Of a DNA stretch of 64,000 bases, positions 46,734 through 59,488 are shown in pieces. Position numbers and translations under genes: made by a program. Under the pieces are notes generated by a model that had not been told where the DNA came from, ran no database searches, and saw only the letters and a program-made list of their open reading frames with translations. Origin of the DNA: Episyrphus balteatus (taxonomy: Eukaryota; Arthropoda; Insecta; Diptera; Syrphidae); the NCBI RefSeq assembly GCF_945859705.1, contig NC_079137.1, forward strand, positions 75,724,277-75,788,276, written 5' to 3'. The number at the start of each line of letters is the position of its first letter. Position 1 is the stretch's first letter.

Positions 46734-49700
46734 ATTAGATATAGTCTCTGGGATATGGCTAGAAGAATAGTTTTTAATTCAAATTTCTTATATTTTTAAA
46801 CTTTTCATTACATTTTAATATTTTTCCAAATAAGCTTTTTTATTTGTTAATATTTGAAATTATTACAAAATTTATTTGAAAACTGTGTACTAAAACTGCA
46901 ATATTAAAAACTAATTTCTTTTGTATATAATGAAAAAGGCCTTATTCCAAAGGTTGTCTCAAAAACTACGAAAGAATTTTTTACCGCATACCAAAATGAA
47001 TTATGACCACTTTTCTCAAGTTGTATTGCTGCCAAATTAATCCCTAGTTATGATTTATTTTTTAATAAAACTGCGGCCTGGACATAAATGCCTTTTCTAA
47101 GTTTTAAAAGTCATCGGATATGAGTTGCAACCCGCAACTATAAAATAAAGACCCTTTTACTGTTTCACATTTTGATATTTGCCTTTTGAACTGAAAGATA
47201 ATTTTTCACAAAGAAACTTCTATTATTTAATTGTCTTAAAAATTAAAGAGGTAACTGTTGAAGAGATAGAGAAAACCTCTAACAAAAAGTGAAAAAAAAA
47301 CAAACTTTTTTTTAATCACAATCACTTTTGAAAAGAATTTCCGTAGACTTTCTAAATTCAATGCTTTGTGCGTGACAATAAATCACAATAAAATATTTTT
47401 CAAAAGTTAAGTTGAAATTGAAGGCTGAATATAAACACAAAAGTTTCAATGTACATTTTGTCTTTATTTCTAGATCAACGGGGTGTATACGTAACCTTTT
47501 TTTTTCACTTTTTGTTTTGTAGTTTGACTTTTCTTTTTTTTTATGTCCCACAGCTAAATTAAAGAAGCTTGAGTGGATTTGAGTATAACATTTAATTAAA
47601 ATCCATTTTGTCTCATCAGTGTATACTAAAACCTCAAGGCACTTGTATAAGTTAAGTGTGGTAAAAAACAGTAATAAATGAGTGCGAGTGAGAAAATCCC
47701 TTTTGGCTGTGAAGAGTTTTATAAATATTTAACTCAATTACATTCAATCAGCTAAGGAATTTTCGTTAGGGGATCAAGATAATCATCATCCTTTACAACA
47801 CTATCCATCAGTGGGGCCTTTAACAAAAATGAAGTACTATTGTACACCAACAAAACACACTTCAGGGCGATTACTTCCTTAGTTTTTTTTTGTCGAAACC
47901 CCTTTTTTTCATCACTTAACATCAATTTCTTCTGCTTCCTACAATCTTCAACACACAACACACTTTACGAGCAACTCAAAAAACTTTTCCGAAACGTAGT
48001 TTAGTCTCTAACCAAGTGATATATACATTCGACTTTAACTTTCTTCCTCCTACCTATACAAAACCTCCAGCATTTTGCCTCATTCTCAAGTCATGATGAT
48101 GCTTGTTCTTCTAAGTTTCAAAGCTTTTGAAATATTCATGTGAGTTTTTGAAATTAATGCGACTACGTACTTTGTTTCGCTCTGTGTTTTACTTGTGTAA
48201 CCCCGTCCATTTTCTAATGGAAAGAGACCCAATGAAAAAGACTCTGGGAAACAGGATAACAAAGTAGGTATAGGAAGCAATGAGCTGTTGTGTTTTAGTT
48301 GAATAGGAAGTGTACAACAAGAATTTTACAGTCTAAATAAATGCAACACATGTTTTATGGACACAGAGCTGTTGTACAGTTACAAATAGTGTAAAAGGGG
48401 GGTAAAGTTGGGTGGTTCTGGTGTGCGATGGTGTGTTAAGGCTTTTTGGAGAAAGGGTAGATTATGCCAGACAACGTATAAGTATACACAATGATAAAGT
48501 GCGTGAAGAGGAAAAGGATATAATTTATTTAAGGGATAACTAAAACTTTTGCGTTTCATGTTAGAGAGATAGAAGAGCCAGATTATGCGGAAAGGGCAAT
48601 ATTGTATTATATAGAGCAAATTGAAAGAGCTATCTGGATTTAGAAATTATGTTTTAGGGTAATATTGTGTGGTGCAGGGTGATTATTTTGTTCAGTGAAA
48701 ATGCGATTTGTTTAAATAAATGACCTTTATGCAGATTGGAATTTTCAAATAATAGAATAGATGACACGAAAGGGCCTTGGATAGTTATGGTGCGGAAACA
48801 AAAATGACAATGACAACCATTAGAATAAAATTGAGGTATTTTTATTTTAAAAACGTGATTTTGCTACTAGAAATGGTCACAACATTTTAACTGAAAAATG
48901 GGCTCAAAAAAGTCCTTTGCAAAGATTTTGGTTTTTCAGTTTATCCAAGATTTTGTTAAGAAAGTCGTTGAACTTTTTTATCAAGGTACCTATTACCGTT
49001 TATGATTGTGATTTAATAGATTACAAAAGTCCAAAAATATGATAATGTTGATGTCATTCGTGCAAAATTTACTTCTAGCTTGAGTGATTTTCATTGTTGA
49101 ACGAAAAAAACCATATTAAACTAAAAAAAAATCTGAAAAACGGTAAAAAATAGCTCATTAATTTATCAAAAGAAATTTCAATTCTATATATGATTTAACA
49201 CTGTTAAATTATAATGTACCGTGAAAAGCCATTTAGCGGAGAGGAGCTGCAACTGCAACACGAGTAGTTTACAGGGAACAGGGGAAAAAATTAGACAAAT
49301 TGAAGCTATTCTACAAAGCAGTAAAACAATGATAGCAAATTACTTAAATCTAAAGGAAAGTAATGGAGTTCAGCGAAGTACAGGTAGGAAACCAAAGTTA
49401 GCACCTAGGAATATTCGATAAATAAGACGCCTTGCTGTGTCTATAAATCCATAAGATCTTCTGAAATTGTAAACATTTTTTAGCGACACGAAAAATCAAT
49501 TGATCATAACTTTTTTGTTTTAATAGATAGATGAATGATATTTATACAGTTGATAGGTAATTAAATAAACTGTGATTGTGCAAAATTTCAATTAATTTCA
49601 TATTCAAAATTCTGAGATAACGGTGGGTGAAAAGATTTTCTTTTTCTAAACACTTATATCTTTTGATCTAGAGCACATAACAAATTTATTTAATTGTAAT

Positions 49701-49812
49701 ACGCATGCTGATAATATTACCTTTCATTTAATATATCACACATAACGGTACGTGCTCTACAAGTTTTATAATCTTTAATTGAAAAATTTAAAAATACCTC
49801 AAAATACCTGTG
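46734..49812. other. intergenic, no gene seen
   Basis: AT-rich DNA. Short frames of 60-80 codons on both strands have no recognisable domain. The stretch at 48380-48620 is slightly richer in GC but also not identifiable. Confidence 0.45.
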
Positions 49813-49979
49813 ATTGGGCACGTTCAAACAGTTAACATAAAGCTATCGGATAGCATTTTGTTGTTGTAAACAATGTTAAAAAATAGCAAAGAAACGAACC
49901 ATTTTCTGCCAAAAAATAATCTGAAGGTATCCGAGAATTTTTGGTATACCTCAGGTATTCGAGTGATCAGCTGATAAAT

Positions 49980-50323
49980 ATCACAACAAAAACATTACTG
50001 TTAAAAAAAGAGCCAAGTTCTCCTATGTTGAAATTATGCTGGCACAAAAAGTACTGAGATGTAAAAGTGTACCAAGTTCTAAAGTTTGGGTGCAAATTCG
50101 TATCAATACAATTTTGATTGTTCTCTTGACAATTTTTCTTAATTATCGATTTTTAAAGTTATTTCAAAAATTGCCAAGTAAACAATCAAAATTTTATTGA
50201 TACGAATTTGCACCCAAACTTTAGAACTTGGTACACTTTTACATCTCAGTACTTTTTGTGCCAGCATAATTTCAACATAGGAGAACTTGGCTCTTTTTTT
50301 AACAGTAATGTTTTTGTTGTGAT
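49980..50323. repeat. 344-bp near-perfect hairpin inside the composite element
   Basis: The left arm runs from ATCACAACAAAAACATTACT to near 50135. The right arm, from near 50165, is its inverse with very few differences, ending GTTGTGAT. The loop is about 30-40 bp. The near identity of about 145-bp arms suggests recent formation or ongoing gene conversion. Confidence 0.88.
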
Positions 50324-50344
50324 TTCACTACTTTTTGCAAGGTA

Positions 50345-51545
50345 TGGCTGTAGAATATAAAATCTCTATATTTGATGAAAATTCAGTGAAAATGGGTGGT
50401 TGCCACGCCCCCTGCCTGAAATTCTCAAACTTTAAATTTTTTCCTTTGTGTAAACTACCAGCTCCACCATTCTACCAAATTACAAGATTCTACGACAATC
50501 AGAAGTGCTCTATAATAATTTATGAAAATTCAGCGGAAATGGGCGGTTGCCACGCCCCCTGGCTGAAATTCTCAAATTTTAAATTTTTTCCTTTGTATAA
50601 ACTACCAGCTCTACCATTCTACCAAATTTCAAGATTCTACAACAATCAGAAGTGCTCTATAATAATTTATGAAAATTCAGCGGAAATGGGCGGTTGCCAC
50701 GTCCCCTGGCTGAAATTCTCAAATTTTAAATTTTTTCCTTTGTATAAACTACCAGCTCTACCATTCTACCAAATTTCAAGATTCTACAACAATCAGAAGT
50801 GCTCTATAATAATTTATGAAAATTCAGCGGAAATGGGCGGTTGCCACGTCCCCTGGCTGAAATTCTCAAATTTTAAATTTTTTCCTTTGTATAAACTACC
50901 AGCTCTACCATTCTACCAAATTTCAAGATTCTACAACAATCAGAAGTGCTCTATAATAATTTATGAAAATTCAGCGGAAATGGGCGGTTGCCACGCCCCC
51001 TGGCTGAAATTCTCAAATTTTAAATTTTTTCCTTTGTATAAACTACCAGCTCTACCATTCTACCAAATTTCAAGATTCTACAACAATCAGAAGTGCTCTA
51101 TAATAATTTATGAAAATTCAGCGGAAATGGCCGGTTGCCACGTCCCCTGGCTGAAATTCTCAAATTTAAAATTTTTTCCTTTGTATAAACTACCAGCTCT
51201 ACCATTCTACCAAATTTCAAGATTCTACAACAATCAGAAGTGCTCTATAATAATTTATGAAAATTCAGCGGGAATGCCGGTTGCCACGCCCCCTGGCTGA
51301 AATTCTCAAGTTTTAAATTTTTTCCTTTGTATTAACTACCAGCTCTACTATTCTACCAAATTTCAAGATTCTACGACATTCAGAAGTGCTCTATAATAAT
51401 TTATGAAAATTCAGCGGAAATGGGCGGATGCCACGCCCCCTGAATTGAAAATCTCAAATTTTCGATTTTTTCCTTTGTATACACCACAAGTCCTATCACC
51501 GTGTAAAATTTCAAGTTTCTACGATATCGGGAAGTTCTCCATAAT
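50345..51545. repeat. tandem array of a 147-bp monomer
   Basis: The landmark GGGCGGTTGCCACG, or its variants, starts at 50394, 50541, 50688, 50835, 50982, 51129, 51276 and 51422: six spacings of exactly 147 and one of 146. Units 2-5 are almost identical; the first and last are more diverged, as at the edges of an array kept uniform by unequal exchange. The landmark itself can fold (GGGCG with CGCCC). Because 147 is a multiple of three the + frame stays open for 321 codons (50335-51300) until the one-base loss in unit 7 shifts it. Confidence 0.95.
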
Positions 51546-51910
51546 TTTGATGATCTGTCAGTGAGTCAGTGAGTCAGTTACGGTTTTTGCGATTTTTGAA
51601 GCCCTATATCTCAGAAACTACTCATCGTAGGAGGCTGAAATTTTGTGAGGAGTTTGGTTTTTACGAGCTCAACAAATGTAGTGAGTTTGAAATTTCTAGC
51701 ATCTTTGGTGTGGAAGTTAGAGGGGGGTCGAAAATGGCCTGAGTTGTTTCCTGTAAATAAGGGTGTAGTGCCAAAGTTGCTAGAGAACTTGGCTGGGCAC
51801 TACCGTGCCCCTTGATTTGGCTATTTTTACTTGCTCTATAGGGCAAGTATTGGTTTCGTGTAGAAAAAAAAATCGAGGTTTTAATCAAAACCATCGATGA
51901 TGGAGAAGAT

Positions 51911-52175
51911 CAAAAAAGTGGTTTTCGTCATGCCGTCCGTCGGTCTGTGCGTCTGTGCGTCCATCTGTACATCGAGCTAGCGCCTAAACGGGTGGATGGA
52001 TTTGCTTGAAACTTGGTACAGATGATTTTTACGTAATTCCCTATGTCCGTTTTTTTTATTTTTTTAATATCTCCAATTTAACGCATATCTCCCATATAAC
52101 GTTTTCGAGGTATTTCAAATTTCTCGAAAACGGCTCTAACGATTTCGTTTAAATTTGGTGTGCGCAGTACTCTTA
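51911..52175. repeat. dispersed repeat block, related to 25436-25690
   Basis: It contains GTGGTTTTCGTCATGCCGTC, short GTCTGTGCGTC tandem units, GGATGGATTTGCTTGAAACT and a CTCGAAAACGGCTCTAACGA stretch, in the same order as the copy near 25.4 kb. It is noncoding. Confidence 0.7.
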
Positions 52176-53348
52176 TTGATTCCAACAAAACTGCGTTTTT
52201 AGTTTTTCTCAAAAAATGCCAAGAGCGGAAATATGGCGTTGCCGTTTTTCAAAAATTGACATGTTTTTTAAGTCCATATATTTCATCAAAGCATAAGTCA
52301 ATTTTTTCAAAATTTACAGACATCATAGGGATTGAAGTGTAAAATGTAAAAAAAAATTAAAAAACAAAGTTTTTCAAAAAATTTTTAAAAAATTGAATTT
52401 TTTTAACTTTCGATTTTTTTTTGTTTTTATTTTTTTTTTTTCTTCACAAAATCTTAAATTTCCAATAGATATTTAAGATAAAGATGCTTTGAACTACAAG
52501 AGCAAGTACGTGCGACCCAGTCGTGCATTTTATTTATTTTGATTTCTATTCGCGCGATTATTCAGCTTATAAATAAAATAAATTTGCAAGAATTAAAGTT
52601 AAATCGATTGTGCAAGTACTATGCAACAATAAAAAAAAACAGGAATTTGCTCAAAAGAAACAATTTCCTCTTTTCAATATTTTCATTTTTTTTGTAGCTG
52701 CTTTTCGTTCAAAGAGATATTCCAGATACGGGTATCCCAGATAGCCTATCCGAAAGCTGTTTGAACGTGCCCATTTGTTGCCGATATGACCAGCCAGCAG
52801 AAGAGAATCTCAGTTTGAAATTTCGACATGGTTGGCTTTAAAAAATTCTTACTTTATTTTGTAGGCACGGTAGAAATATGATTGAAGCGTTTTTACTTCG
52901 TTTCTATTTATCTTCATACAAAATTGATTTTATTGGTGTAACATTGTTGCCAACTATGTTTTTTATTAAAATAATTAGGTGAGAAATTGTGTTTTACTAC
53001 TATGGTACTTTGTGGTCTTTGTTTTAATTTTTTTAAATTTCTTTTTCATTGAATATGAACAGTTCTACATAAATCCAAGAGCAAACGTCTATTTTACATT
53101 CATTTAGCAAAATTTCTAGGTTATGTACGGTTTTGAAAAAGAAAATTCTATTAACACTTATTCTGTCCGCCATTTTGGAACCGCACCACTTTGAAAAAAT
53201 AAAAGTTGGAATATTTTTCGTAATTCTTATACTAATATGCTTCAGTGTACCAAATTTCATGACTTTTCGTCAAGAAATGGCCTTGCAAATGATTTTTGAC
53301 GCCATAAAGCACCAAATTCACCACTGGTGTGGCGAGGACACTGATAAG

Positions 53349-54096
53349 CAGAGATGAGTATTTACTTCATATGTAGCAGATCTACTTCATTAATTTATTT
53401 TGATGTATCTGCTACGTAGCAACCTATTTCTACTTCGTTTGACAAATTTTTTCGAACGATCAAAATTTCATTTAAGATGTGTCGTCTTGTTTCATTTTTT
53501 GTTCATCGAAAAAGTCATTTAAAAAATGCATTGTTAGTGCACTTTATTTTTGAATTAGCTCACTAGGCTCTGCAAGAATTTCACATCTTATACATCCAAA
53601 TCAAAGACCCATCCAAGATATCAATTATTTTATGTAACCGCCCAGATCCACATAATGGCTGTGGGTCCGGTCATGCATTTTGCATAAAATAAAGCAGACA
53701 GCGGCATTAAAAAAACAATTTTAGGTTATTATATGGCAGATGGCACATCTTTGCTCATGGAACTAAGACCAAGTCAATCTGACTTCCCTGAACGAAAATA
53801 GTTTTGCAATAAAAAACACTTTATAATTTGAAATTCAAAATCATTACAGCAATTACGGGGATGGCTTTTTGAAAAAAAAGTTCATATTTTTTATGTACGT
53901 GTGATGCGCTTTCAAGCCACATAGGTCTCATTTAAATCGGTGCTGGACTTTTTTAAAAATATATTTATTTTATGGGCATTCTCCTTTGTTTTATATGTAT
54001 ATTTTTTTTTTTCATTATCTGCTACATATTTTCCAAATCTACTTCGTTTTTTTGGGCAATATGTTTCACTTTTCGGGCTTAGCATTCTCATCCCTG
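53349..54096. mobile_element. hAT-type non-autonomous element, 748 bp, perfect 8-bp target duplication
   Basis: The ends are CAGAGATGAG and the inverse of CAGGGATGAG, with CTGATAAG duplicated exactly outside both (53341-53348 and 54097-54104). Words such as TCTACTTC and ATCTGCTAC recur near both ends and may be subterminal binding repeats. No transposase frame. It is a different family from the hAT element at 27622-28601. Confidence 0.88.
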
Positions 54097-54104
54097 CTGA
54101 TAAG

Positions 54105-57100
54105 TGCTCAAAGCCAGCTTGAGTGCCAGATTTTTAAATTTTCAGCGAGTTCATGACTTTCCCTGATGGTGTCAACTTCATTTTTACCTCTTTTTTGATA
54201 AAAATAATAATTTACCATAAATGGTCCATAAAAATGAAAAAAATATCGTAAAAATAGGGATTTTGCATTATTTCGACAAATCTCAAAACGCCAGAAGTCT
54301 GAAATCCCTTACCCAATTTGAACAATTTTTCTTTCTACTTAATATTTAGCTCATAAAAGAGTTGCCTAAAGCTATTATATTAAAAAAAATAAGGCGTTAA
54401 GGTGGTCAAATTTTTTTTTCTAAAAATAGAGTTTTTTAAATTTTTTTTTTTTTCAAGTTTCAAGGTCAAATTGGAGGCAGAAGATATTAACTGATTTTGA
54501 TTATTTTTTAAACCCTTCTTAGTCATCACCATTCGCCACTTTTCCGCGCTATTAGGAATTGAAATTCGAAAAAGTGGATTTTTGACCCATCCTACTGTAT
54601 CACGACCGCTTTAATATTTTTCAATGCACTACTATTTTTTGCTGGAAGTCGTATGTATGTACCTAATATCATTTACTTTTACATCGTTTACAATTTGGAA
54701 ATAACGTAGCAGCCATACCTCAACGGGGTTACCCTTGTATTTTTTTTTTTTGAGTAAAAAAATTAAACTTTTATTTTTTTTACCCAAATGCATAGAAAAT
54801 TGACGATAAACTCATATCTTTGAACCTTAACTTGTGTAACCTTTCATCCAAAGATATCTGCTACAAAAAGTAAACAAAATGGGCCACGTGCTTATGGTTT
54901 GAAAAATAAGGTAGTGTGTCAAGGCGTTTTCCTAACACCCACTTTTATATATCCTACTTAAAACTTTGACACGAGTCCACATTCCCACGAACTCTTAGAA
55001 ATAATATTTAATTTATTATTCCTAAAACACAAGAGTTCAGCATCATTTCTTCTCAAACTTAAAACTCTTCAAAATATACTAAAAAAAATATCCGTATATC
55101 AACAAGTTCATCGTCAATCATTCGCAACCCCACACAAAATTTATAAGGATTCAAAAAATTATAAATTCATCCTCCAGCCATAAGTTTTTGCATAAATATC
55201 CTCAAAAACTAATGGCAACAAATAAACTCACTACCTTTTTTATCCTTTATATTCTAACTTTTCATCACGAAACGTGTCGTGTGTTAAATTTCTGGCTTAA
55301 CTTTATTTGATAGGTGAAAAGCCAGTTGGAAAACTTCAAAAATGAAAAACGACCCACGTGTTGTATAGGTTTATCAAACACGGGTGTTCGTCTAGACCAA
55401 ACTTTAAAAGATCTAAACCATTTTTAGGTTATCTTCCCTTTTAAATTCATGATAGCTTTGTAAGAAATTTATATTTATCCTTAAAGCATCATCATACCTT
55501 TGTTGAAATCATCTTTTTCAATAGGTCACTGGCTTTTCCTCGAACTCGAAATAGGTAGATACAGGAGATGACAAGACATAATCGTTGTCGTTTCCTTTAA
55601 GTAAATTATAAAATTAGATGAGAGAAATAACATTAATCAAAAATGTCTTTAGGGTACAGAGACTTTTACTAATGACTTCTTCATCTTTTGGATAAACTTT
55701 TTCAAGTTACAAAATTACTCTTTTGTTAAAGTAGTTTGGGGGGTGTTCGTTCAGGAGAAATTTCAATGATTTTTGAAAATTCTTTCCCTGAAGTGAGACA
55801 TTAAAAAAAAGTTTCACAAAACAAAAAAGGAAATGTTTGGACGAATTTAAGGATTAAGGATTGTGGTGGTCCATCAGAGAAAGAAGAGGATGTTGTTGGT
55901 GACGGATTTCTGGTAAATTATTATCATCATCCTCATCTCATTCCACCCTATTTACGAGGAATATAAAAAAAGAAATCATGAAAGCTGAAAAAATTCGCTA
56001 CTTTATGTTTATTTCTGTTTCTCATCGTTGAGTTTTTTTTTTTATAAATGAAAAGGATCCAAAAATATATAATTCACCCTACAAGTTTGAAAACCACATC
56101 TATTTATAGTTTATTTTTATGCCTGCGATGAGGATGAGGATGAATACAGATTTGTTCATGTGTTTGTTGCGCTTCTTAAAAAATATATCCCAACATTTTG
56201 CCTGCTTTTTCTAATGTCCTTCACCTGGAATGGACCGTAAATAATGCAACGCCAGACTAAGTACTTCATCTAAACCAACATTAACAAAAAAATGGGGCAA
56301 AAAAAAGGATAAAAAAGTAAGAATCAACCCGGCCGTGTGGTACTTCTATAAAGAGGTTAAGGATTTTTTTTTAAATAGATAAATAAAACAAAATAGTGTT
56401 TTTCTTTTCAGCAGGATAATTTTTTATTTGTATTCTCAGGAAAAAAAAAGAGTATATAAGAAATACAAAAATAGTGAAACAAATTGTTTCACACTGGATT
56501 TCGCTGCTAGGTGTAGGTACTAACTTTTTTAAAAAATCCATTTTATTAAATCCTTGAACTTGCGGTGTGAATTATATACACTTTCCTCTGGTCTGTTTTG
56601 TTTTGGATTTAAATGAAGGAAAGAGGATGCAAACATTTATCACTCAATGAGGTGTTGAAGTAGTTATTAAAGCAAGGAAATATATTTTTATTTCTCATAA
56701 TTGATTGTATCAAGACAATGAGTTTTGAGCTACTCAAGATATCAGATATATTGATAATTGGGTCAGTGAAGCTTTCTCTGAATTTAGTATCTCTAAAATA
56801 TGAACGAAATTTCCCGACAAAAATTAATGAAATATAGCATACTAAAAGATATCAATCCGAAAAACTTGGCAACTCTTTTATTTAAAAAAAATAAAGCCCA
56901 AAAGTTTCTTTGAGGTCTGGTTGCTGTATTCTGTATGTATACTTTCAAAGATACGACTTAAAGGTGAACAGACCTATGCAATGCATTTAGGTTCAAAAAA
57001 TAAAAAATAATTTTTTTTTTGGATTTTTGAAAAATATCCAAGACTAACCCCTTGCCGAAGAAAATGCATTTAAAAAAAAATCCTCCAAATAAATCAAGTG

Positions 57101-57254
57101 ATACATAAAAAAAAAGGTCTCTTTAAGATATTTTCTTTAAGATATTTTTTAAAAGATTATTTTTGAGGTTTAATTGCTGAGTTATTTGCAATTCTCGCGA
57201 AAAAGACTTTATACCGAAGACTTCCTCCTCGATACCAGAGTAAAAATGGAATTT
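54105..57254. other. intergenic, no gene seen
   Basis: Long AT-rich stretch. No coding frame above background, no RNA gene and no clear terminal repeats. Confidence 0.5.
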
Positions 57255-57640
57255 CTCTGCACCACCATCGCTGCATCACGTCTGCACCATTTCATTTTGA
57301 AAAAATGAAAAACAATATGAAACAAAAATTCGATGCATCACCGCCGCACCATTTCATTTTGAATACAAATTTCGGTGCACCATTGCCGCACCACGTCCGC
57401 ATCATTTCATTTTAAATGAAAAATTCGGTGCACCACCGCCGCATCATTACTGCACCACGTCCACACCATTTAATTTTAAATTAAGAATTCGGTGCACCAC
57501 AGCCGCAACACGACTCTTCACGTCTGCACCATTTCATTTTGAATGAAAAATTCGGTGCACCACCGACTGCACCTCGTCCGCACCATTTCATTTTGAATGA
57601 AAAGGTGCACCACCGCCCCACCATGATTGCACCATGATCA
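57255..57640. repeat. minisatellite, unit about 55-70 bp
   Basis: The phrase GGTGCACCACCGCCGCACCA followed by CGTCCGCACCATTTCATTTT and a GAATGAAAAATTC word repeats six or so times with losses and gains. It stands out by its high GC against the AT-rich surroundings. The - strand frame it creates is repeat-derived. Confidence 0.82.
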
Positions 57641-57701
57641 AAAATTCTATTCTCGTACTTATACAAATGCTTAAGTCGACTTCAAAGTTATTTTGACTTA
57701 A

Positions 57702-59088
57702 CCCATTAGCACCCAAGTATAGTAAAAATGAAAAATAATATATTTTTATGATATTTTCTGTTTATTTAGATAAAAGTTAAAATATGTATACAGAAAGAAA
57801 AATTATTTTTAAAAATTGTTGGTAAGGAGTTATGGGGGTGTACTTTTTTTAGTACAATGGGATCATGGATACCATATTATTTTTAATAAATACATATGTA
57901 TGAAAATTTTCAAAACAATCTTCCGCAATGCATAGTGTAACATTACACATTTCACAGCAACATTTTTACCATACATAAATGACATTTGCGACACTTTAGT
58001 TGATTAGGCAGTTTTTTTTTTTAAGAAACTGTTGTCTAGCGCTCTCTATAGGTAATGCGATTTTTGAGATATTGGAGTGTTAGTGGTGTTGTAATTTTAA
58101 GTCGAACATTATGGTAGCTCTATTATTTTATGTTGCCAATATCGGTGTCTTCTTTATCTGTCATACTGTCCAATGGTCAAGAAATTAGGGATATAAGGCC
58201 TGGGGACATAACCCCGCACGTCCACAAATCCTATAGTGTGTCCACCATTGTTTACACACCATTATTACCAGCTTACATATTATACAGTGCTTGCACTCAG
58301 TATTAGTGAAATATGTTTAGGAGGGGAAGGAGGGCATACTGCTTTCCCGCAACCCCCTGCTTGGACACACTATTGGATATGGGGTAGGTGCGAAGTTGCA
58401 TTTGAGGAATCTGGATTTAAAGAATCCTTTTGTTGGATACCTTTTGAAAACAAATTTGCCAGGTGGGGTATAGCTCCATAAAATTCTGGTATGGACTGAT
58501 GTCCCAATATGGTGGGACATAAGTACCAAAATCGAAATTTTATTTGGGACTAATGTTCCACTTGAGTGGGTCATAAGCCCCATAAAAGTGGGCATAATGC
58601 CCTTGAGCCTTATTTATCTGAGCCAACTATATAAGCGTTGACTACTTCCCAATTGTTATCAACTTGTTCTAGGGCAGCACCAAAGTTTTGGAAAAAAAAT
58701 TCCATAAAAATTTATACTGGGGATAGTTATAAAATCCATTCAAAGTACTTGAAAGAAAAATGTACGTATGATCCCATTGTACTTTTTAAAGTACATTTAA
58801 CTTTAGCTTTGCCTATCTCCGTATTTATGTGCACAAATATGATAAAATTTATTATTTTCTTAATTTTGGGTTTATTTCCAATTGATTATTGCAGAAATAA
58901 GCAAAACATTTGGTAAATTAAATTTTTTTTTATAAATAAACTTTTTCTACCGAAGCAAAAAGAAAAATAATTTAAAATGCTTTGCGCAAAAATACAATTT
59001 GGTACACCCTAATTCAATTTTTTTAAAATATATGTATTTGAAAAAATCAAAAACACTCAGTTAAATCTATTTTTACTCGGGTAAGGGG
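57702..59088. mobile_element. possible TIR element with TTAA-like ends (tentative)
   Basis: TTAA (57698-57701) is followed by CCCATTAGCACCCAAGTA. Near 59060-59090 a diverged inverse is found (inverted reading TTACCCCTTACCCGAGTA). Inside, a second inverted pair, AGTACAATGGGATCAT at 57857-57872 and its inverse at 58769-58784, is exact. The inner pair is certain; joining it to the outer ends and to the piggyBac group is inference. A small repeat of words like GTGGGACATAAG lies at 58485-58600. Confidence 0.42.
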
Positions 59089-59450
59089 TAAGAATTATAA
59101 ATATATATAAACATATTTAATAGGACCACTTAAACCATTGCGTTCGCAAAAACACATTTTAGAAAACAACATAATGGTTTGAAATATAGACCCAAACCTT
59201 TATTTTATTGCCCTTTTGTAAACTTCACTTTATTAAATTGGTATCATTGTAAGAAAGTTAAGTGTCAAAGTGTATTTCTACCTATAGATCCTACAAAGAT
59301 AAATGAACAAACAGAACCTTGAAAAAAGTATATAAAAGATTGATAAACCATGACATTTATCTTCTCAAAACAGCATCTACAAACAACCATCAATCGTGGC
59401 CCCCAAGAAGTAAAATGATTTTCCAATATTTATTTTTCTTTCATTTTTAT

Positions 59451-59451
59451 G

Positions 59452-59484
<33 letters not shown>
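59451..59484. repeat. A-run of more than 30 bases
   Basis: A near-uninterrupted A homopolymer. It could be the tail of a retrocopy, but no recognisable sequence precedes it. Confidence 0.9.

Positions 59485-59488
<4 letters not shown>

Larger units (their letters stand above)
49816..52772. mobile_element. 2957-bp composite TIR element
   Basis: The ends are GGGCACGTTCAAACAG and its exact inverse, with further similarity inward through a TCGGATAG word. ATT lies outside both ends (49813-49815 and 52773-52775), a possible 3-bp duplication. In order it carries: the left TIR, a 344-bp hairpin (49980-50323), a 147-bp tandem array (50345-51545), a short GTCAGTGA repeat (51554-51578), and a block shared with 25436-25690 (51911-52175). 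No transposase frame is present; the only long frame is the array. It therefore depends on an unseen helper, or is a satellite-bearing MITE of large size. Confidence 0.72.

Noticed and set aside
50335..51300. 321-codon open frame as a repeat-protein gene
   Set aside because: The frame is simply the 147-bp array read in threes. It ends when one unit loses a base, has no recognisable domain, and lies inside a transposable element.
57481..57666. 61-codon - strand frame with repeated FKMKWCG words
   Set aside because: It is a translation of the GC-rich minisatellite.
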